Assembly (NCBI RefSeq): GCF_934630525.1
Contig: NZ_CAKTVX010000008.1
Span: 1 to 64,000 of the forward strand
Length of the DNA: 64,000 bases
Source of the DNA: an uncultured Slackia sp.
Lineage (GTDB): Bacteria > Actinomycetota > Coriobacteriia > Coriobacteriales > Eggerthellaceae
Reading direction: 5' to 3'
Shown here: positions 59,416-64,000 of the stretch, in pieces
Position numbering within the stretch: position 1 is the first letter of the stretch
How the letters are laid out: each line of letters begins with the position of its first letter
The notes under the pieces: generated by a model
Databases searched by the model: none
Told to the model about the DNA's origin: nothing
Seen by the model: the letters and a program-made list of their open reading frames with translations, nothing else
Translations under genes and position numbers: made by a program

Positions 59416-61080
59416 CTAGGCAAGACCCAGATCCTTGCAAGCTGCGTTCGCAGCAACATATCCCGTCGTGCAAGCAGCACCCTGCCCCGATCCTCCATGC
59501 AGCCCATAGGGATAGTCGTTAAACTGCATGGAACCGTTATCGATGCCGCACACAAACAAGCCTTTGATGGGGAGATCGTCGTGTCCGATCGCCCGCGCCT
59601 CATGATCTCCTCGCACGCCGCCACAGGTGCTATAGGCGCAAGCCTCGACCTGAACCGCATAAAATGGCTTCTTTTCTAGAGGAGTCATGAGCGCGGGGTC
59701 GGCTCCAAAGGGGTCATGAGAGCCGTCCCCCTTCGCTCTATTATTGTAATCTTCCATCGTTGCAGCCAATGCTTCCGAGTCAACCCCCATAAGCTCGGCA
59801 AGCTCCTCGAAGCTATCGGCCTTCCAAACAAAGTCGCTGCCTTCAACCAAGGATCGGAACTCTCCGCTCCCAACACCCATGAAGGCAACGAACTCATTGA
59901 GTTTATCCTCGCCCTCGTAGGCTTCAACATGCGCCTCATCGAACAAGGTAAAGACCTTCGACTGAGAAGCGATTGCCGTGTTGAGGCGGGAGGTGTCGGC
60001 GTCTTCTGCAAGTGTCTCGTTATAAAAGCGCACGCCGCTCTGATTGACCATGGGGAGCGTTTTGCCTATTTCTAGCGGATACCGATAAGAGGGCGGCCAC
60101 TGAGTGAAAATCGACAGCATGCTACTCCAACTTTCTCCGCACGCCTTCGAAAGTCCGTACATTACCGCAGACGGCGCCTGGGGAAGCGCGCCTGCCGTCA
60201 GCGCCATATTGATTCCGTCGCCATCTTGACCATCGAACCCCAGAAATACAACTCGTTCACTAGGAACGCGAAGCCGCTCGGCGCACATTTCCGGGTTTTT
60301 CCCGAATCCACCCGTAGCGAGCACCGTCGCTTTGGCATTAATGCGCACGAGATCGCCGCCGCTTTTTGCGTAGACACCCCCAACTCCCTCATTGTCGAGA
60401 ATGATATTCACGGCAGGAGACTCTAGGCGAAAATCCAAATTATCGAGCGTCTCCCCATAGGCCCAAAGCGGCTTGAGCATACCCTCGCCGTTGTTTACCC
60501 AATTGCCTGCCTCGTCAAAGCAGCTCAGAAGGGCACCCTGGCCACCAGTTGACATCGAAGCCCCATGGCTTATGGCCCAATCGAGGGCTTCTCCAGAATT
60601 GTCCAGGTAGCACCAAATCCCTGGTGCATAAGCACCCCAATTGTGCCACTGCATGTAAGTTTCGAACTCGGTCTGCAAGTCTGTGGGCCCCTGCGCATCA
60701 AGCTGCTCTTGAGTGTTGTACGCAAGCGTACCCTCCGTTATCGTTGAAGTTCCTCCCTTGAGACTTGTCTTCTCAAGCCAGATTACACGAGCACCAAGCT
60801 CAGCTGCTCTAATGGCGGCATAGGTTCCAGCGGATCCTGAGCCGCACACTACGACATCGCACTCCTCCGTGCGGACCACATCCCCTTCATCCACTTCGAC
60901 AAGCCGCGAAGAAAGAGGGCGATCTGCGCCCTTATGCGTACTGGTGCCCGATGCGTCGGTATCAGTCGACGGCAGGCCACCATTTGAAGGAGCGCATCCC
61001 GCGAGGCCGACTGCTGCCATGCTCGCACCAAATACTCCACCCCCAACAATAAAATCTCTGCGCGATATCGCCTTGTCCAT
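59416..61080 (-). CDS. Tat-exported FAD-dependent reductase with divergent LuxR
   Basis: A 554-aa flavoprotein of the fumarate reductase family. It has a Tat signal (SRRDFIVGGGVFGAS) leading to the lipobox-like LAGC, the FAD motif VVVCGSGSAGTYAA (about residue 78), the EKTSLKGGTS segment and the FAD-closing region GLFVCGIDNGSMQF near the C-terminus. GAGGAGG lies 7 nt before the ATG. The gene is divergent from a LuxR-type regulator that is now broken (61394-62862), the usual pairing in Eggerthellaceae, so its control may be lost or taken over. Substrate unknown. Confidence 0.88.
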   Translation of the reverse strand: MDKAISRRDFIVGGGVFGASMAAVGLAGCAPSNGGLPSTDTDASGTSTHKGADRPLSSRLVEVDEGDVVRTEECDVVVCGSGSAGTYAAIRAAELGARVIWLEKTSLKGGTSTITEGTLAYNTQEQLDAQGPTDLQTEFETYMQWHNWGAYAPGIWCYLDNSGEALDWAISHGASMSTGGQGALLSCFDEAGNWVNNGEGMLKPLWAYGETLDNLDFRLESPAVNIILDNEGVGGVYAKSGGDLVRINAKATVLATGGFGKNPEMCAERLRVPSERVVFLGFDGQDGDGINMALTAGALPQAPSAVMYGLSKACGESWSSMLSIFTQWPPSYRYPLEIGKTLPMVNQSGVRFYNETLAEDADTSRLNTAIASQSKVFTLFDEAHVEAYEGEDKLNEFVAFMGVGSGEFRSLVEGSDFVWKADSFEELAELMGVDSEALAATMEDYNNRAKGDGSHDPFGADPALMTPLEKKPFYAVQVEACAYSTCGGVRGDHEARAIGHDDLPIKGLFVCGIDNGSMQFNDYPYGLHGGSGQGAACTTGYVAANAACKDLGLA

Positions 61081-61393
61081 TTTTGATCCTCCTCTTTCCT
61101 AACTGAGTTATTGCATGTGCGATTTTGGGCTCATGGACCATCGCCCAACTCGTCTATCGACAAAACGTTGACGGCGCCTATTCGAAATCGCACTTACGTA
61201 TGAAAACGCAGGTATTGGATTTTGAGGATGCAGATTGAGGTTGATTGCAGGCAAGGAAGGATTGAAAAAACGGTTGATGAAGCGCATTGCGCACTTCAAG
61301 CTATTCCTCGCCTCCGCACTCCACTTCCTCAAAGTGCGATTACCTCGGGTTTTCCAGGCTTAATCGGTATAAAATAGACCGAGAGGCAGTTCT
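61081..61393. promoter_or_regulatory. Divergent promoter region with three GTGCGATT copies
   Basis: GTGCGATTT occurs at 61117-61125, its exact complement at 61185-61193, and GTGCGATTA at 61334-61342. The spacing suggests binding sites of the adjacent regulator. TATAAAAT at 61369-61376 is a probable -10 box of the LuxR gene, about 18 nt before its ATG. ATTACC, TC, GGGT at 61339-61350 resembles half of the inverted repeat at 6241-6259. No gene is present. Confidence 0.45.
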
Positions 61394-62862
61394 ATGATGC
61401 GAAACCATTCGGGGGGGTCGAGCGTGGCCAAGGCGGTGACGGTAAATCAGATTCGCAACGTGCCTTTTGCTCTCGCTCTGGCTTTTGCTTGCGCTTGGAT
61501 GCTCGACCCTTCTGCTGCAATTCCGGCAGGATTCGCTTCACTCGTATCCTTTTCCCAATATTCCCATCTCCTTGTAACGTCGCTCGCATTCGGCGTCTTG
61601 GCCCTGTTTCACCGCCAAGCCAGCACTTTCCTCAGCAGTAAAGCGTTCGTTGTTGCCTCCTGCTCACTGTGCTTTCTCGGTTTTTTTGGCGCCTGGGCGT
61701 GCTCATTGCAGCCGGAAACTTTCCAGGGAGTTCTACCCTTCGCTTGTCTTTGCGTAACGGCGCTCTGCCGAGCCTCTCTGCTCATCTCGTGCCTCAAGGC
61801 GCTTGCGGGGCTCCCCCTCGTCGACTGCCTTTTAACGCTCATTGCTTGGCAGTTTTTTTGTAGGCATACTGCGGGCACTCTCCACTTTGCTTCCGCCACT
61901 TGCCATATCCTGTATTGCGCCCCTCGCAATCGCCCTCTGCCTCACGAGAAAAACCTCTATTGCGCTCTAGCGCGAAAACCCTACGGCTACTTCGCCCTCA
62001 GAAGAGGCCGGCAAAATTGAGCCGCGCAGTTTCTTTCTCATTGCGCGCTTGCTGCTCATTTATTCGCTTATCATCTTCACCATTCAAACGCTACAAGGCT
62101 TTGCCCCCACGCCCGTAGCTAGTGTTTCCTACTTCGGGCTCTTTATCGCCATTGCGGTTACCTCAATCGCCCTCGCGGTAAACGGAAGAATCGTTCGCAT
62201 CAAGCAGCTCTATGACGCATCGCTCGCCATTCTGGAATTGGCAATCATAGTTTTCGCTATAGGAGCTGGGTGTTCCTACGAAATTGCTTCGATTCTTCTC
62301 GATGCCTCCTATATGACTTTTTCGACATTCTTCTTCACCATACTGTGCAATCTCTGCCAAAGAAGAGGAAAACCCAGTCTTTGTTTTCTCGCTTGCCTAT
62401 CTTGCAGAGCAACTCGCCGCTTTTCTAGGAGAAGCTTTCTCGGGCATGATAGGGCCTGGCGTGCATGCGTTGCCCCTCGTCCTACTCGCAGGATTAGGAG
62501 CCATTGCGTTCGTCTATCTTTCTCCTCTCAGAGATGGAAGTCTCGAGAGGAGCACCGATCCAGCAAAGGCGCAGTACGTCGATCCGGCACGTTATTACAC
62601 CATACTCGCCGAAACCTGCACATCGGTCGCCATGCAGTGCTCTCTGACTAAGCGCGAGGGAGACGTACTCCTTCTCCTCGCCCAGAGAAAAACGTTAGCG
62701 CAAATTAGCGACTATCTGGTGGTAGGCCTCGCTACGGTGAAGACCCACACTCACAACATTTATAAAAAACTGGATGTCCACAGCAAACAGGAGCTGTACC
62801 AGTTTCTTGGCCTGGAAAACCTATCCTATTCCGCCAAATCCTCCACGAAGCCCACGCGGTAG
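61394..62862 (+). pseudogene. Decayed LuxR-type membrane regulator
   Basis: The pieces of one regulator lie in three frames. Frame 1 (61394 to about 61853) has the first hydrophobic helices and breaks at a run of seven T (61853-61859). Frame 2 continues with more helices, is cut by TAG at 61968-61970, and runs to about 62360. Frame 3 then continues through the last helix to a LuxR helix-turn-helix (SLTKREGDVLLLLAQRKTL, ATVKTHTHNIYKKL). Two frameshifts and a stop make a functional single protein unlikely. The last dozen codons lie antisense to the end of the helicase fragment. Its intact counterpart in this window is 2208-3635. Confidence 0.85.
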
Positions 62863-63230
62863 TTCTTGAAGATGACCTCGCCTTCCTCCTGGGTGGCGTC
62901 CAGGTTCACGTCAGCCTCGATGCGGAAGTCGCCGTCGGCGTTCTCGTCCAGGAAGATCTGGCGCACATGCCAGAGGTGCTGTTCGGCTTCGGGGCTCTCG
63001 TCGATGGAGAGGTAGGCGGCCGACCGCGCGTCACCGTCCAGGCGACTCTCGTTGTGCTCGGCGAAGTAGTCGTCGAGCGCCGCCTCCCAGGCGCGCTCGC
63101 CGTGGCCCCAGTTCTCGTCCAGGTTCCCCAGCTCGCGGGTGTGTTCCAGGGCGGCCAGGCGCACGCGGGCGAAGAGCGCCTTGATGGGGGCGGTGTAGTA
63201 GGCGGTGCGCCCCGTGGCATGAGGAATAAT
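62826..63230 (-). pseudogene. Remnant of a DUF3516 DEAD/DEAH-box helicase
   Basis: The C-terminal ~115 residues (FARVRLAALEHTREL onward, with the acidic DYFAEHNESRLDGDARS and HLWHVRQIFLDENADGD) look like the end of the actinobacterial DUF3516 helicase. They are preceded in frame by GRTAYYTAPIKAL, which I recognise as motif Ia near the N-terminus of the same helicase family. So some 650 residues appear deleted between the two pieces, and the true start is missing as well. The DNA is GC-richer than its flanks. The stop overlaps the 3' end of the broken LuxR gene by 37 bp. The identification is from memory of the family. Confidence 0.6.
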
Positions 63231-63539
63231 CGAACAGAAAGCGTTTCCGCAGGTAAAAGATGCGAAACACTTGCAAACCGCGTTGTTTCTTGGTGACATT
63301 CTTTGTCGTCGATGACGCCATTTTTCTGTAATACAAGCAGTTTATTTGAGCGTAAAACCAAAAGGAGAACCCTCTTGAGCTGGTGTTTTCAGGAGGGTTC
63401 TGTTTGTCACAAACCGATACGTTATTGTATCGCTATCTATTCCCGCTCAATAAGAAAGGGTGGCAGATTACCCAGCCACCCCATAGCGCTCATTTTCGCC
63501 GCGCCCCATATGAGCCCGTTAAGTATAATGGCGCATCGT
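63231..63539. other. Gene-free gap between helicase remnant and galE
   Basis: No coding frame. AGAACCCTC (63367-63375) and GAGGGTTCT (63393-63401) form a hairpin with a T-rich tail on the plus strand, possibly a leftover terminator of a lost gene. A TATAAT at 63524-63529 lacks a matching -35 box. Confidence 0.45.
63448..63481 (-). terminator. Terminator after galE
   Basis: GGGTGGC (63458-63464) and GCCACCC (63475-63481) enclose a 10-nt loop, followed by TTTCTTATT on the minus strand, about 60 nt beyond the galE stop. Confidence 0.7.
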
Positions 63540-64000
63540 TTAGTCGGCATACCCGTTCGGGTTCATCAACTGCCAACGCCACGAATCGGCGCACATGCGA
63601 TCGAGGTCGTATTCCGCAACCCAACCGAACACGTCTTTGGCCTTCTGCGGGTCGGCGTAATTTTCCGCAACATCGCCAGCGCGGCGCGGCTGAATATCGA
63701 CCGGGAGCTCTCGACCGCACGCACGACTGAACGCGGCCACCACATCGAGCACGCTCGAACCTTTACCAGTGCCGAGGTTCACGACTTCGACGCCCGTCTT
63801 GCCATCCATCCAGTTGAGCGCCGCAACATGGCCGCGTGCCAGGTCGACTACATGGATGTAATCGCGCACGCCCGTGCCATCGGGCGTGGGATAGTCATTG
63901 CCAAACACGCGAACGGCCTTCATTTTGCCAATCGCGACCTGTGCGACATACGGCACGAGGTTGTTGGGGATACCCTTCGGGTCTTCACCGATAAGGCCGC
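63540..64000 (-). CDS. galE: UDP-glucose 4-epimerase, C-terminal part (runs off the window)
   Basis: The visible 153 codons start at the window edge in GLIGEDPKGIPNN and continue through LVPYVAQVAIGK, VFGNDYPTPDGTGVRDYIHV and VVNLGTGKGSSVLDVV to DLDRMCADSWRWQLMNPNGYAD. This is the substrate-binding half of GalE, which interconverts UDP-glucose and UDP-galactose. The N-terminal NAD-binding half and the start lie beyond 64000. Confidence 0.93.
   Translation of the reverse strand, partial: GLIGEDPKGIPNNLVPYVAQVAIGKMKAVRVFGNDYPTPDGTGVRDYIHVVDLARGHVAALNWMDGKTGVEVVNLGTGKGSSVLDVVAAFSRACGRELPVDIQPRRAGDVAENYADPQKAKDVFGWVAEYDLDRMCADSWRWQLMNPNGYAD

Overview
The window looks like the chromosome of a gut-type anaerobic actinobacterium of class Coriobacteriia, most likely Eggerthellaceae. 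The call rests on gene content and is an inference: several Tat-exported fumarate-reductase-like flavoproteins, LuxR regulators fused to a polytopic membrane domain, a NapC/NrfH-like cytochrome next to a flavoprotein (the layout of the Eggerthella cgr1-cgr2 pair), a remnant of a DUF3516 helicase, tRNA genes with encoded CCA, and fairly high GC throughout. No rRNA, insertion sequence, prophage or CRISPR array was seen.

Layout. 1-526 is very GC-rich with no convincing gene. 527-11790 is almost all on the minus strand: an aryl-CoA ligase (PaaK type), a membrane LuxR regulator, a cytochrome-flavoprotein pair, indolepyruvate:ferredoxin oxidoreductase (iorA, iorB) coupled to purE, and a DUF2207 membrane protein. 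11865-16397 holds tRNA-Ser(GCT), a PrsA-like foldase lipoprotein, typA, a DnaJ-domain protein and tRNA-Ala; two identical tRNA-Ile genes follow. 17270-27419 is the most striking block, a minus-strand locus of the extracellular-electron-transfer / protein-flavinylation type: a 1294-aa surface protein, a three-domain FMN-binding protein, a one-domain FMN-binding protein, a NapH-like ferredoxin, ApbE, a NusG-II protein and a protein that fuses a Gx-type membrane domain to an EcfT domain. 28166-42785 is mostly housekeeping: an SPFH protein, a radical SAM protein, purD, purA, a YhaN/YhaO-like pair, dnaB, rplI-rpsR-ssb-rpsF, two tRNA-Ser and lemA. 43061-47628 has ispE-tadA, an MFS exporter fused to CBS domains, tRNA-Ser(TGA) and a DUF1653 protein. 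47782-49578 is a second flavoprotein reductase. 49908-55462 is lysine/diaminopimelate synthesis: lysA-dapA-dapB-dapH behind a lysine riboswitch plus terminator, with a divergent M20 deacetylase. 55906-59232 is a very large ABC transporter. 59416-63230 holds a third flavoprotein with a decayed divergent LuxR gene whose 3' end runs into a helicase fragment. The window ends inside galE.

How the parts work together. The aryl-CoA ligase and IorAB fit fermentation of aromatic amino acids through arylpyruvates and aryl-CoA. The flavoprotein reductases and the flavinylation locus fit disposal of electrons onto external acceptors. DapA, DapB, DapH, the M20 deacetylase and LysA fit the N-acetyl branch of lysine synthesis, shut by lysine at the leader RNA.

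Between genes the window carries many long inverted repeats. At least five are 100-165 bp foldback elements whose paired arms differ in sequence while their cores are shared.
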